Source of the DNA: Pseudoxanthomonas kalamensis DSM 18571
Lineage (GTDB): Bacteria; Pseudomonadota; Gammaproteobacteria; Xanthomonadales; Xanthomonadaceae
Direction of reading: 5' to 3'
DNA: 64,000 nt
NCBI RefSeq assembly: GCF_010211745.1
Contig: NZ_PDWQ01000001.1
Span: 62,001 to 126,000 of the forward strand
Part shown: positions 53,300 to 62,395 of the stretch, one piece after another
Numbering within the stretch: the first letter of the stretch is position 1
Layout: every line of letters starts with the position of its first letter
The notes under the pieces: generated by a model
Told to the model about the DNA's origin: nothing
Seen by the model: only the letters and a program-made list of their open reading frames with translations
The model's database searches: none
Made by a program: the position numbers and the translations under genes

Positions 53300-54556
53300 A
53301 TGGTCGAAGGCACCCTGCTGTACGCCCAGTCCGGCGGCGTCACCGCCGTCATCAACGCCACCGCCTCGGCCGTCATCGGCGAGGCTCGCGCCCGCAAAAT
53401 CAAGGTGTTGGCGGCCCGTAACGGCATCCTCGGCGCTCTGCGCGAAGAACTGATCGACACCTCGAAAGAATCGGCGGCGGCGATCCGCGCACTGGCGCAC
53501 ACGCCCGGCGGCGCGTTCGGTTCGTGCCGGGTCAAGCTGAAATCGCTGGAGCAGGACCGCGCCCGATACCTGCGCCTGCTGGACGTGCTGAAGGCGCACG
53601 ACGTGCGCTGGTTCCTCTACAACGGCGGCAACGACTCGGCCGACACCGCCAACAAGGTGTCTCGGCTGGCCGCCGAATTCGGCTACCCGCTGACCTGCAT
53701 CGGCGTGCCCAAGACGGTCGACAACGACCTGGCGGTGACCGACTGCTGCCCCGGCTTCGGCTCGGCCGCCAAATACACCGCGGTGTCGGTGCGCGAAGCC
53801 GCGCTGGACGTGGCGGCAATGGCTGAAACCTCGACCAAGGTGTTCGTCTACGAGGCGATGGGCCGCCACGCCGGCTGGCTGGCCGCGGCCGCCGGCCTGG
53901 CCGGGCAGGGTCCGGACGAAGCGCCGCACCTGATCCTGTTCCCGGAACGCGCCTACGACGAGGCCGATTTCATGGCCAGGGTGAAAAAGATCGTCGAGCG
54001 CGTCGGCTACTGCGTGGTGGTCGCCAGCGAAGGCATCCAGACCGCCGACGGCCGTTTCGTCGCCGATGCCGGCGGCGGCAAGGACTCGTTCGGCCACACC
54101 CAGCTTGGCGGCGTGGCCTCGTTCCTGGCCGGCCGGGTCAAGGACACGCTGGGCTACAAGGTGCATTGGACCCTGCCCGACTACCTGCAGCGCTCGGCGC
54201 GCCACCTGGCCTCGAAGACCGACGTCGAACAGGCCATGGCGGTCGGCAAGGCCGCGGTGCAGTTCGCGCTGAAGGGACAGAACGCGACGATGCCGGTGAT
54301 CGTGCGCACTTCGGACGCGCCGTATCGCTGGAAGATCGGCTGCGCGCCACTGGACAAGGTGGCCAACCACGAGAAGATGTTCCCGAAGAGCTTCATCCGC
54401 CGCGATGGCTACGGCATCACCGACAAGGCGCGCGCCTATTTGGAACCGCTGATCCGCGGCGAGTTGCCGCCGCCCTACGGCCGCAACGGCATCCCGGCCT
54501 ACGTGCAGCTCAAGAACGTCGCGGTGAAGAAGAAGCTTCCGGCCTGGGAAGGCTGA
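53300..54556 (+). CDS. pfp: pyrophosphate-dependent 6-phosphofructokinase
   Basis: Phosphorylates fructose 6-phosphate with PPi, reversibly, in glycolysis. The 418-residue protein shows GGNDSAD at 109-115 with Asp112, and GVPKTVDND with Lys138; ATP-dependent PFKs have Gly at both these places, and Asp/Lys there is the known PPi signature. GFGSAAKYTAVSV and EAMGRHAGWLAAAAGLAG are further substrate-site segments. The ATG at 53300 (MVEGTLLYAQSGG) matches the family start; a GTG at 53240 would add 20 unlikely residues. A TAGAAT hexamer lies just upstream of that GTG. Confidence 0.94.
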   Translation: MVEGTLLYAQSGGVTAVINATASAVIGEARARKIKVLAARNGILGALREELIDTSKESAAAIRALAHTPGGAFGSCRVKLKSLEQDRARYLRLLDVLKAHDVRWFLYNGGNDSADTANKVSRLAAEFGYPLTCIGVPKTVDNDLAVTDCCPGFGSAAKYTAVSVREAALDVAAMAETSTKVFVYEAMGRHAGWLAAAAGLAGQGPDEAPHLILFPERAYDEADFMARVKKIVERVGYCVVVASEGIQTADGRFVADAGGGKDSFGHTQLGGVASFLAGRVKDTLGYKVHWTLPDYLQRSARHLASKTDVEQAMAVGKAAVQFALKGQNATMPVIVRTSDAPYRWKIGCAPLDKVANHEKMFPKSFIRRDGYGITDKARAYLEPLIRGELPPPYGRNGIPAYVQLKNVAVKKKLPAWEG

Positions 54557-54572
54557 ACCGCGGCAGCAACCG

Positions 54573-55085
54573 TCAACGGCAGGGCTTGCCTTCCATGCTC
54601 AGCTGCGCCGCGTATTGGGTGACCGCCGCCAGCTTGCCGGCGGCGGCGGTTTCCTTCGCCTCCTGCAGATAGACCCGCGCCTGGCCCTGGCCATCGTAAT
54701 CCGGCCGGTTGTCGCGCGGCAGGCGCCAGACCCGAACCACCGCCTGCCGCGAAGGACAGTCGGTGCTCGGCACCCGGATCACGTCGTTGAGCTTCCAGCC
54801 TTTCGCTTCGGCCGGCTGCGCCTGCCCGAAGTCGACGTACTGCGCGCGCGGCTGGCACTGCGGATGACTGCGCGCCGCGACGAAGCGGTAGGGCGCGGCG
54901 GCATCGCCGGTGAACACGCCCTGCAGCACCGCGCAAGCCTCCGGGATCTGCCGCAGCGTATGCGCGACGCCGACCGCCTGCGGCGTGCCGACACCGCGCT
55001 CGATCTCGGGTGACGTGGCCGCGAGGGCAGCCGTCGCAGCCAGGATCGGCAGCATCAGGGCGAGCTTCGGAAAGCGACGGTGCAT
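54573..55085 (-). CDS. secreted hypothetical protein
   Basis: Predicted periplasmic or secreted protein of 170 residues. The signal peptide [15 protein letters not shown] is cleaved near residue 22-24. The mature part contains four cysteines ([23 protein letters not shown] and the C-terminal KPCR), probably two disulfides, and no motif I recognise. Start ATG at 55085 opens the signal; a longer open frame upstream has no support. It is convergent with PPi-PFK and divergent from hppA. Confidence 0.7.
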   Translation of the reverse strand: MHRRFPKLALMLPILAATAALAATSPEIERGVGTPQAVGVAHTLRQIPEACAVLQGVFTGDAAAPYRFVAARSHPQCQPRAQYVDFGQAQPAEAKGWKLNDVIRVPSTDCPSRQAVVRVWRLPRDNRPDYDGQGQARVYLQEAKETAAAGKLAAVTQYAAQLSMEGKPCR

Positions 55086-55347
55086 TGCACAAATCCATGC
55101 GGTGATGGCGAAACGATGGCCGTCAGGCTGCCACGCCGGCACTGAATCCCGGCCGCCTGTCTGGCGGGCATGGCAGTGGCGGTTCATAATCGGACCGCTC
55201 CAGGACATGTCTGAACCCGCTGGCATCCGCGCAAGGGAACGCGCAGGACTGCATTCCATCGTTCGACGCTCCATCGGGATGCTTCCTCTCCGTCGGCACG
55301 GCACCCAGGCACGCCTGGCATCATCAACGACCTTGGGAGAGGGGTTC

Positions 55348-57375
55348 ATGCTGGAACAATATGGTTTGGCGCTGGCACTGGCCTGCGCGGTAGTCGCGAT
55401 CCTGTACGGAATCATCTCGGCGCGCTGGATCCTGCGGCAGCCCGCAGGCAACGAGCGCATGCAGCAGATCGCGAACGCAGTCCAGGAAGGCGCACGCGCC
55501 TACCTCAACCGGCAGTACAGCACCATCGCCATCGCCGGCGTGGTGCTGTTCGTGCTGATCGGTTTCTTCCTGACCTGGCCCACCGCCATCGGCTTCCTGG
55601 TTGGCGCGGTGCTGTCCGGCGCGGCCGGCTACATCGGCATGAATGTCTCGGTGCGCGCCAACGTGCGTACCGCCGAGGCCGCGCGCAAGGGCATGGGGCC
55701 GGCGATGGACGTGGCATTCCGCGGCGGCGCGATCACCGGCATGCTGGTGGTCGGGCTGGGCCTGCTCGGCGTGGCCGGCTACTGGGCGCTGCTGCCGCGC
55801 TTCGGCATTCACGGCGAGGAGGCGCTGCACGCGCTGGTCGGCCTGGCCTTCGGTTCCTCGCTGATCTCGATCTTCGCCCGCCTCGGCGGCGGCATCTTCA
55901 CCAAGGGCGCCGACGTCGGCGCCGACCTGGTCGGCAAGGTCGAAGCGGGTATCCCCGAGGACGACCCCCGCAACCCGGCGGTGATCGCCGACAACGTCGG
56001 CGACAACGTCGGCGACTGCGCCGGCATGGCCGCGGACCTGTTCGAAACCTACGCGGTCACGGTGATCGCCACCATGCTGCTGGGCTTCCTGATGTCGGCC
56101 GATGTCGGCAGCAACGGGGTGCTGTATCCGCTGGTGCTGGGCGGGGTGTCGATCATCGCCTCGATCATCGGCGCGTTTTTCGTCAAGGTGAAGGCCGGCG
56201 GCTCGATCATGGGCGCGCTGTACAAGGGCGTGATCGTGTCCGGCGTGCTGGCCGCGATCGCCTACTACCCCATCACCACCCTGCTGATGCCCGACAACAG
56301 CCACGGCGCGATGAACATCTACGTCTGTGCGCTGATCGGCCTGGCCCTGACCGGCGCCATCGTCTGGATCACCGAGTACTACACCGGCACCCAGTACAAG
56401 CCGGTGCAGCACGTCGCTTCCGCGTCCACCACCGGCCATGGCACCAACATCATTGCCGGGCTGGGCGTGTCGATGAAGTCGACCGCGCTGCCGGTGATCG
56501 CCGTGTGCGCGGCGATCTGGGCCTGCTTCGCCCTCGGCGGGTTGTACGGCATCGCCATCGCCGCCACCGCGATGCTGTCGATGGCCGGCATGATCGTGGC
56601 GCTGGACGCCTACGGCCCGATCACCGACAACGCCGGCGGCATCGCCGAAATGGCCGAACTGCCGTCCGAGGTGCGCGACATCACCGACCCGCTGGATGCG
56701 GTCGGCAACACCACCAAGGCGGTGACCAAGGGTTACGCGATCGGTTCGGCGGCGCTGGCGGCATTGGTGCTGTTCGCCGACTACACCCACAACCTGCAGG
56801 CGGCCAACCCCGGCAAGACCTTCGCCTTCGACCTGTCCGACCACACCGTCATCATCGGCCTGCTGATCGGCGGCCTGATCCCGTACCTGTTCGGTGCGAT
56901 GGCGATGGAGGCCGTCGGCCGCGCCGCCGGCAGCGTGGTCGAGGAAGTGCGTCGCCAGTTCCGCGACATCGCCGGCATCATGGAAGGCACCGGCAAGCCC
57001 GACTACAGCAAGGCCGTCGACCTGCTGACCCGCTCGGCGATCAAGGAAATGATCCTGCCCTCGCTGCTGCCGGTGGCGGTACCGATCGTGGTCGGCCTGC
57101 TGCTGGGTCCGAAGGCGCTGGGCGGCCTGCTGATCGGCACCATCGTCACCGGCCTGTTCGTGGCGATCTCGATGACCACCGGCGGCGGCGCCTGGGACAA
57201 TGCCAAGAAGTACATCGAGGACGGCCACTTCGGCGGCAAGGGCTCCGAAGCGCACAAGGCCGCGGTCACCGGCGACACCGTCGGCGACCCCTACAAGGAC
57301 ACCGCCGGCCCGGCGATCAACCCGCTGATCAAGATCATCAACATCGTCGCCCTGCTGCTGGTGCCGTTGCTGTAA
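55348..57375 (+). CDS. hppA: K+-independent membrane H+-translocating pyrophosphatase
   Basis: Integral inner-membrane pump, 675 residues, about 16 helices, coupling PPi hydrolysis to proton export. The PPi-binding [20 protein letters not shown] begins at residue 189, with [19 protein letters not shown] just after. Lys457 and Thr460 in [10 protein letters not shown] are the residues of the K+-independent subclass (K+-dependent pumps have Ala and Gly there), so proton rather than sodium transport is expected. GGGAGAGG is a strong ribosome-binding site. It is preceded by PPi-PFK and adk and followed, after two L,D-transpeptidases, by soluble ppa. Confidence 0.96.
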   Translation: MLEQYGLALALACAVVAILYGIISARWILRQPAGNERMQQIANAVQEGARAYLNRQYSTIAIAGVVLFVLIGFFLTWPTAIGFLVGAVLSGAAGYIGMNVSVRANVRTAEAARKGMGPAMDVAFRGGAITGMLVVGLGLLGVAGYWALLPRFGIHGEEALHALVGLAFGSSLISIFARLGGGIFTKGADVGADLVGKVEAGIPEDDPRNPAVIADNVGDNVGDCAGMAADLFETYAVTVIATMLLGFLMSADVGSNGVLYPLVLGGVSIIASIIGAFFVKVKAGGSIMGALYKGVIVSGVLAAIAYYPITTLLMPDNSHGAMNIYVCALIGLALTGAIVWITEYYTGTQYKPVQHVASASTTGHGTNIIAGLGVSMKSTALPVIAVCAAIWACFALGGLYGIAIAATAMLSMAGMIVALDAYGPITDNAGGIAEMAELPSEVRDITDPLDAVGNTTKAVTKGYAIGSAALAALVLFADYTHNLQAANPGKTFAFDLSDHTVIIGLLIGGLIPYLFGAMAMEAVGRAAGSVVEEVRRQFRDIAGIMEGTGKPDYSKAVDLLTRSAIKEMILPSLLPVAVPIVVGLLLGPKALGGLLIGTIVTGLFVAISMTTGGGAWDNAKKYIEDGHFGGKGSEAHKAAVTGDTVGDPYKDTAGPAINPLIKIINIVALLLVPLL

Positions 57376-57392
57376 CTGCAGGCGATGACCCA

Positions 57393-57430
57393 CGCCCTTC
57401 TCCCCCGCCGAAGGGGGGGGGGAGAAGGCG
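57393..57430. repeat. inverted repeat after hppA, related to the dispersed repeat
   Basis: CGCCCTTCTCCCCC and GGGGGAGAAGGCG form a long imperfect stem around a GCCGAAGGG-like centre. The CCTTCTCCC...GGGAGAAGG stem and GCCGAAGG wording recall the 44-base repeat at 5995 and 25415. It may also act as the hppA terminator, though there is no T tract. Confidence 0.5.
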
Positions 57431-57530
57431 CTACAGCCAGCCGGAACGGACGGCAACTGCGGCTTCGACACCTGGCGCCTGTTGCCTGTTGCGCGACAAT
57501 GTGCAGCCTCTGCCTTCGAACCCCGCCGTC

Positions 57531-58580
57531 ATGTGCCACACCTCCCGTCTGGCTCTTTCCCTGCTGATGCTTGTATTGACCGGAACGGCCTTCGCACAGG
57601 ACGCCGCCTCACCAGTACCGGTGGATACGCCCGACCCGCTCGCGCTGAAGCCTGGCGAATTTCTCTGGCACCCGGAGATCGCCCCGCAAGGGCCGATCGT
57701 GTTGGTAGTCAGCCTGGACGAGCAACTGGCCTACGTGTACCGCAACGGCATGGTCATCGGCGTGTCAACCATCAGTTCCGGCAAGAAGGGCAAGGAAACG
57801 CCGACCGGCGTGTTCACCATCCTGCAGAAGAACAAGGATCACCGCTCCAATCTCTACGATAGTGCGCCGATGCCGTACATGCAGCGGCTGACTTGGGACG
57901 GTATCGCCCTGCACGCCGGCAATCTGCCCGGTTATCCGGCCTCGCACGGCTGTGTGCGCCTGCCGATGGCGTTCGCCCAGGAGCTGTTCTCGGTCACCCG
58001 CAACGGCGATACCGTGGTGGTGGCCGACGCAAAGGCCGGCGCCGCCAGTGTGGCCCACCCGGCCGTACTGGCGCCGGTGGACGGCAGCGGCCAGATCGCC
58101 GGAACGGAAATCGGCCAAGTCAGCTACTGGAACCCCGACGCCAGTCCGGAAGGTCCGCTTGGCGTGCTGGTCAGCCTGGCCGATCAGCGCGTATACGTGC
58201 TGCGCAACGGTGCACGCATCGGCGAGGCATCGCTCCGGGTCGAGGACGATTTCCGCATCGGCGGCTCGATATTGATGGTGATGGGCAGCGAAACCGAAGA
58301 CGGTCCCAGCCTGCTCGACCCCTCGCAACCCCGGCGCCGCTGGGCGGCCTATCCAATCCTGGGCGCCGATGCCAAACCGCTGGCGATGCTGCAATTGCAG
58401 CTGCGTGAGCACCCGCTGCAGGTGGACGCCGCCTTCACCCGCCAGCTTTATCCCATGCTGGTGCCGGGCACGACCGTACTGCTGACCGACCTGCCTGCCA
58501 CCCGGATGCCTGCCGACGGCACCCGGGAACTGCAGCCCGTACTGAAAGCCGAGCCGTCAGTCGGGACGAATCCACGCTGA
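57531..58580 (+). CDS. L,D-transpeptidase (YkuD domain) with duplicated C-terminal region
   Basis: Secreted L,D-transpeptidase, 349 residues, that makes 3-3 crosslinks or attaches proteins to peptidoglycan. Signal peptide cleavage is near residue 22 (GTAFAQ). The YkuD domain (about 55-170) has His128 in WDGIALHAGN and the catalytic Cys141 in SHGCVRLP. Residues 190-260 (PLGVLVSLADQRVYVLRNGA) echo the start of the YkuD domain (PIVLVVSLDEQLAYVYRNGM), as if the first half were duplicated without the Cys. The second L,D-transpeptidase follows 57 bases downstream. Confidence 0.88.
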   Translation: MCHTSRLALSLLMLVLTGTAFAQDAASPVPVDTPDPLALKPGEFLWHPEIAPQGPIVLVVSLDEQLAYVYRNGMVIGVSTISSGKKGKETPTGVFTILQKNKDHRSNLYDSAPMPYMQRLTWDGIALHAGNLPGYPASHGCVRLPMAFAQELFSVTRNGDTVVVADAKAGAASVAHPAVLAPVDGSGQIAGTEIGQVSYWNPDASPEGPLGVLVSLADQRVYVLRNGARIGEASLRVEDDFRIGGSILMVMGSETEDGPSLLDPSQPRRRWAAYPILGADAKPLAMLQLQLREHPLQVDAAFTRQLYPMLVPGTTVLLTDLPATRMPADGTRELQPVLKAEPSVGTNPR

Positions 58581-58600
58581 ACGTATGCACCGGCCGCGGA

Positions 58601-58631
58601 TTGACCGGCCCGGCTGGCCGGCTGCTATGCT
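58601..58631 (+). promoter_or_regulatory. candidate promoter of the second L,D-transpeptidase
   Basis: TTGACC (58601-58606) and TATGCT (58626-58631) are 19 bases apart; the latter ends 6 bases before the ATG at 58638, with no Shine-Dalgarno. Confidence 0.4.
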
Positions 58632-58637
58632 CGGCCC

Positions 58638-59396
58638 ATGCTCCCCCGTATGCTCGTCGTGCTGACCTTGTGCTGCCTGACCTCCCTGCCGCGTGCGGGT
58701 CAGGCCACCGGCGACCACGCCGGCGCGGCAGGACCATCGCTGGCCGAGGCGCTGGCACACACGGCGCCGGCACTGGACCGCAAGATACTGGACCTGGCCA
58801 CCCGGGCCATGTCCTGCGCAATGCGCCAACCCGAGATGTCGGCGCGACCGGCTACTCTCAGCGTGATCGACTTTTCCCTGCCTTCGACCCGGCCACGCCT
58901 GTGGGTGTTCGACCTGCAGAAGCGACGGCTGCTGTTTGAAGAATGGGTCGCCCATGGCCGGAACACCGGCGCCAATCTGGCCACCCGGTTCTCCAACCGC
59001 AACGGCAGCAACATGTCCAGCCTGGGTAGCTTTGAGGCACAGGAAACCTATATCGGCAAGAATGGCTATTCATTGCGCCTGCGCGGACTGGAGCCGGGCT
59101 ACAACGACCTGGCCCGCGAACGCGCCATCGTCATCCACGGCGCCCCCTATGTCAGCCAGGGCCTGATCGACAGCCAGGGCCGGTTGGGCCGCAGTCTGGG
59201 CTGCCCCGCCGTTCGAACCGCGGTGGCGAAGCCACTGATCGACAGCATTCGCGAAGGCGGCTTCGTGTTTGCCTATTACCCGGATGCCGAGTGGCTGGAC
59301 CATTCCCGACTGCTGCAGCCCGGGTGCAACGGCGCAACGACCCTGACCGCATCTTCACCCAGCGCCACCGAGCCCTTGCAGGTCGCAACCAACTGA
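58638..59396 (+). CDS. murein L,D-transpeptidase catalytic domain (YkuD_2) family protein
   Basis: Secreted protein of 252 residues with a Cys-containing signal peptide ending about residue 23 (PRAGQA). The catalytic region reads VIHGAPYVSQGLIDSQGRLG then RSLGCPAVR; Gly-Cys-Pro replaces the HGCVR of classical YkuD, as in the YkuD_2 family, with the His in VIHGA. WVAHGRNTGANLATRFSNRN is another family segment. It probably modifies peptidoglycan crosslinks. TATGCT ends 6 bases before the ATG. Distinct in family from the upstream enzyme, so the pair is not a simple tandem duplication. Confidence 0.88.
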   Translation: MLPRMLVVLTLCCLTSLPRAGQATGDHAGAAGPSLAEALAHTAPALDRKILDLATRAMSCAMRQPEMSARPATLSVIDFSLPSTRPRLWVFDLQKRRLLFEEWVAHGRNTGANLATRFSNRNGSNMSSLGSFEAQETYIGKNGYSLRLRGLEPGYNDLARERAIVIHGAPYVSQGLIDSQGRLGRSLGCPAVRTAVAKPLIDSIREGGFVFAYYPDAEWLDHSRLLQPGCNGATTLTASSPSATEPLQVATN

Positions 59397-59513
59397 GACC
59401 AGACGCAGCAGCCGGGCGCGTCCATTGGTCGAAACCCGTCCCACGGTTGCTGCAACGCAACACTGCAGCGCGTAGAATGCTTGCCCTCCCCTGCAAGCTT
59501 TGGAGTCGCACCC

Positions 59514-60041
59514 ATGGGCCTGGACCACGTCCCCACCGGCAAGAACCCCCCCGACGAAATCAACGTCGTCATCGAGATCCCGAAGGACTCGGAGCCGGTG
59601 AAGTACGAGGTCGACAAGGAAAGCGGCGCGATCTTCGTCGACCGCATCCTCTCCACGCCGATGCGCTACCCCTGCAACTACGGCTACATCCCCAACACCC
59701 TGTGCGGCGATGGTGACCCGGCTGACGTGCTGGTGGTGCTGCCGCTGCCGCTGATCCCCGGCTCGGTCGTTCGCTGCCGCCCGGTCGGCGTGCTGCGCAT
59801 GACCGACGAGGCCGGCAGCGACGAGAAGCTGCTGGCGGTGCCGGTCTCGAAGATCTTCGACGGCTACTCGCACATCGAGGACATCGGCCAGGTCTCCCCG
59901 CACTGGCTGGAGCGCATCGGTCACTTCTTCGAGCACTACAAGGACCTGGAGAAGGGCAAGTGGGTCAAGCTGGACGGATGGGGCACCGCTGCCGAAGCCA
60001 AGCAGATCCTGCTCGACTCCATCGAGCGCGCGAAGAAGTAG
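59514..60041 (+). CDS. ppa: soluble inorganic pyrophosphatase
   Basis: Family I pyrophosphatase, 175 residues, cleaving PPi in the cytosol. The metal-binding signature DGDPADVLV is in [19 protein letters not shown]; Glu/Lys/Arg/Tyr residues of the active site lie in [20 protein letters not shown] and [12 protein letters not shown]. The ATG at 59514 follows GGAG at 9-10 bases and begins [18 protein letters not shown] hexamer at 59473-59478 could be its -10. Its presence beside a PPi-using PFK and pump means three enzymes compete for PPi. Confidence 0.96.
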   Translation: MGLDHVPTGKNPPDEINVVIEIPKDSEPVKYEVDKESGAIFVDRILSTPMRYPCNYGYIPNTLCGDGDPADVLVVLPLPLIPGSVVRCRPVGVLRMTDEAGSDEKLLAVPVSKIFDGYSHIEDIGQVSPHWLERIGHFFEHYKDLEKGKWVKLDGWGTAAEAKQILLDSIERAKK

Positions 60042-60105
60042 TCCGCGAGACCAAATCCGAGCTGGTCGCCACTCCCCCGGAAGTGGCCAGCTTCACTAAT
60101 TCGAT

Positions 60106-61971
60106 TCAGAGTCCAGCCGCACTAGCTGCGCGTTCCATGGTTATTCGCCACTGGCTCAATCGGGGCTCGATTTCTGCAGCATGTCGCCGCCATTTATCCG
60201 GATCAGGCTGCGTTAGCGTATAACGTGACAAGGGCAGTTGATCGTCCAGCTCGCAATCCCAAGACCAGTCGGCCCAACGGGAAAGGCGCATCGCTTCCTG
60301 TTGTGGATTTGCAAGAAACCGTTCGTAATCGACTGCCGTCCAATCAGCTGGCGGCAATGACTCCAAGTCATCAAGCATTAGGCGCATGGCCGTTTCCCAC
60401 TGGCGCACAACGATTTCGGCCAAGGGTTGCCCACTCAACTCCCGCCATCCTGGCGTCAGCAGAAATGACCACGCCGGCCCCTTCCAGTCGGGAAGTGAAT
60501 ACATCTGGAAACGACCGGACTTCCACCCGTCAATCATGCTTCCACACACTTGGCGAGGATCGCGATGCAGAAAAATGAACTTCGCATCTGGAAACACGGC
60601 CTTGATAAACGGAATACGCAATGCATTCTTTGGTGTTTTCTCCAGCATGCGAATCGAGGTCAGCAGATCAGGTGCGCTTCCAGAACGATTTCTCAGCGCT
60701 GCGAGGAACCTGTTCTGCAACATTTCCACAACAACCGGAGTGGCATCAGCACTATCCAGCCGATTGGAATCAAAATTCCGTTGCATCGGCGACAAGCCAT
60801 CGATTCCTTCTATCACCTGATGACTTTCATCGCCAATCGTATAAACATCAGGAGCGCCCGCAAGTGTTTCGAAGAGAAGGGTCGAACCGGAACGTGGAGG
60901 ACTCACAACGAATACTGGGCATTCCAGTTTCGCCGCTGAAAGCACCTTACGCGACGCAGCCTCTGCCGGTTCCAAGGAAGATTCGGCATGAATAACTGGT
61001 TCGCCATGAACATCCCTCTGCGCTGTGATGTCCACGCCCGGAAGCGCCATGTCGAGAACATGCCAGCTCAAGGCGTGCCAGAACCCCACTTCGTTCCGGA
61101 GTGCTATCTGCTCTACGCCAAGTCCAAGTAATTGTTTTCGGGTGGCATCCAGAAGGGTTTGATAACGTGATCGGCCTGCCTTATCTTCTCCATAGCGAGC
61201 CCAAAGCGCCTGCCAACACCTGGAAAACCTCAGCAGCGCAGACTGGATCGGACCCAATCTTGGGCCGGGCACGCACTCCCCCAGCAAGAACACCATGTGC
61301 TCACGCAGCTCCCATGGCGACATTACTGCTGGTGCATTGACGCGCTCGAAATCCGGATACGCTGTTCCTCCCTGTGCAGGTGGATGCATGCGAGGACGCC
61401 ACTCGCCCCGGTAGGCCTTCCCCGGCGCACGCCCTTCAGACAACAAATCCCAGAATCGTTCACCCCCAACCGTATCCGCAACCAAATGGATACGCTGCAC
61501 ATGGCCGCTGTTAAGCACCCTATGCTGCCGCCAAGTATCAAAAATCCAACACTCCCCTTCCTTCATGTTGACCTCCGCATCGCCGCATTGGAAGCGGACG
61601 TCCGGTGTGGTCACAATGGGAATATGCACGCGCATACGCTCACGCCAGTAATAATTGACATCGACATGCGCCTTTACTTCTGCAGAACCGTCCAGGCGCA
61701 TCAATCGAGCCCGCCCCCATGTGGCGCCAAGCTCTGAAAGCACCTGCATCATGTACGGAGATTGCTCGAGCCATGGAGTAGGCCGCATATCACCGGTGAG
61801 CGCATCGCTATCGGGATCGCCATCGGTGGTGATCAATGTAAGTGCGCTATTTCCGGCTTCATGCGCCGAGCGGGGGCGCCAGGCGCTCTCATCAAATGCC
61901 GTTGCCTCCCGAAGCAAGGCAGCAGCATCGAACATGACTGGTAACTGGATGAAAGGGACCTGTAATTTCAT
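60106..61971 (-). CDS. fusion of Asp/Asn beta-hydroxylase-like and sulfotransferase domains
   Basis: Protein of 621 residues. The N-terminal half (about 1-180) is a 2-oxoglutarate dioxygenase of the Asp/Asn hydroxylase (AspH) type: His116 in RMRVHIPIV and His150 in DTWRQHRVLN fit the two iron ligands, and Arg160 fits the 2OG-binding Arg. The C-terminal half (about 350-560) is a sulfotransferase: SPPRSGSTLLFETL (357-370) is the PAPS phosphate loop and FLHRDPRQVCGSMIDG (467-482) the 3'-phosphate region. The middle (180-345) is helical and unassigned. It has no signal peptide. DNA here is visibly less GC-rich than the neighbours, suggesting transfer. Substrate unknown. Confidence 0.85.
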   Translation of the reverse strand: MKLQVPFIQLPVMFDAAALLREATAFDESAWRPRSAHEAGNSALTLITTDGDPDSDALTGDMRPTPWLEQSPYMMQVLSELGATWGRARLMRLDGSAEVKAHVDVNYYWRERMRVHIPIVTTPDVRFQCGDAEVNMKEGECWIFDTWRQHRVLNSGHVQRIHLVADTVGGERFWDLLSEGRAPGKAYRGEWRPRMHPPAQGGTAYPDFERVNAPAVMSPWELREHMVFLLGECVPGPRLGPIQSALLRFSRCWQALWARYGEDKAGRSRYQTLLDATRKQLLGLGVEQIALRNEVGFWHALSWHVLDMALPGVDITAQRDVHGEPVIHAESSLEPAEAASRKVLSAAKLECPVFVVSPPRSGSTLLFETLAGAPDVYTIGDESHQVIEGIDGLSPMQRNFDSNRLDSADATPVVVEMLQNRFLAALRNRSGSAPDLLTSIRMLEKTPKNALRIPFIKAVFPDAKFIFLHRDPRQVCGSMIDGWKSGRFQMYSLPDWKGPAWSFLLTPGWRELSGQPLAEIVVRQWETAMRLMLDDLESLPPADWTAVDYERFLANPQQEAMRLSRWADWSWDCELDDQLPLSRYTLTQPDPDKWRRHAAEIEPRLSQWRITMERAASAAGL

Positions 61972-62165
61972 GACTGTCTCTGCCTCGTGGGTCCGAAGCT
62001 GCCCACATCTGGTCACATGATACTGACAGATGCCGCACGGCTCATGCAGCATATGCTCGGAACCACGCATCGTCTGCACTCGCTATTCCGCCAACTGTGA
62101 ATCCCTTGCGAATCACTCAAATATGCCGCGGCTCCAATATGGGTTAAGCGCCTGATTATCAGACA

Positions 62166-62330
62166 CTAATTGAAATGGTAGACAAGCGCGTAATAGACCA
62201 CGTAGACCCACGACAGGATGCCGTGAACGATGGCCCACAGCAGCGACTTGTTGGCACTCCAGGAAATGGTGATGGCCAGGGCGGTGCCGAAACTGACCCC
62301 GGCCTTGATCACGGTGGTACCTGTACTCAT
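62166..62330 (-). CDS. small conserved membrane protein
   Basis: Predicted protein of 54 residues: MSTGTTVIKAGVSFGTALAI followed by a Trp-rich helix (LLWAIVHGILSWVYVVYYAL). The start ATG at 62330 has GGAG 10 bases upstream. Short proteins of this wording are widespread in proteobacteria as hypothetical proteins; I know of no function. It lies between the fusion gene and thiC on the same strand. Confidence 0.75.
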   Translation of the reverse strand: MSTGTTVIKAGVSFGTALAITISWSANKSLLWAIVHGILSWVYVVYYALVYHFN

Positions 62331-62395
62331 CGCAACTTCTCCGGCATGGGTGGTCGCATGACGATAGCGCATCGGGCATCGATTAACGGCAAAGC

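Noticed and set aside
54573-55460. 295-codon minus-strand frame over the hypothetical gene and the hppA leader
   Set aside because: The signal peptide begins at 55085; the upstream part overlaps the hppA start on the other strand and lacks coding character.
60060-60093. Terminator between ppa and the fusion gene
   Set aside because: GCTGG and CCACT pair with AGTGGCCAGC only with a 3-base bulge and there is no T tract; too weak to list.
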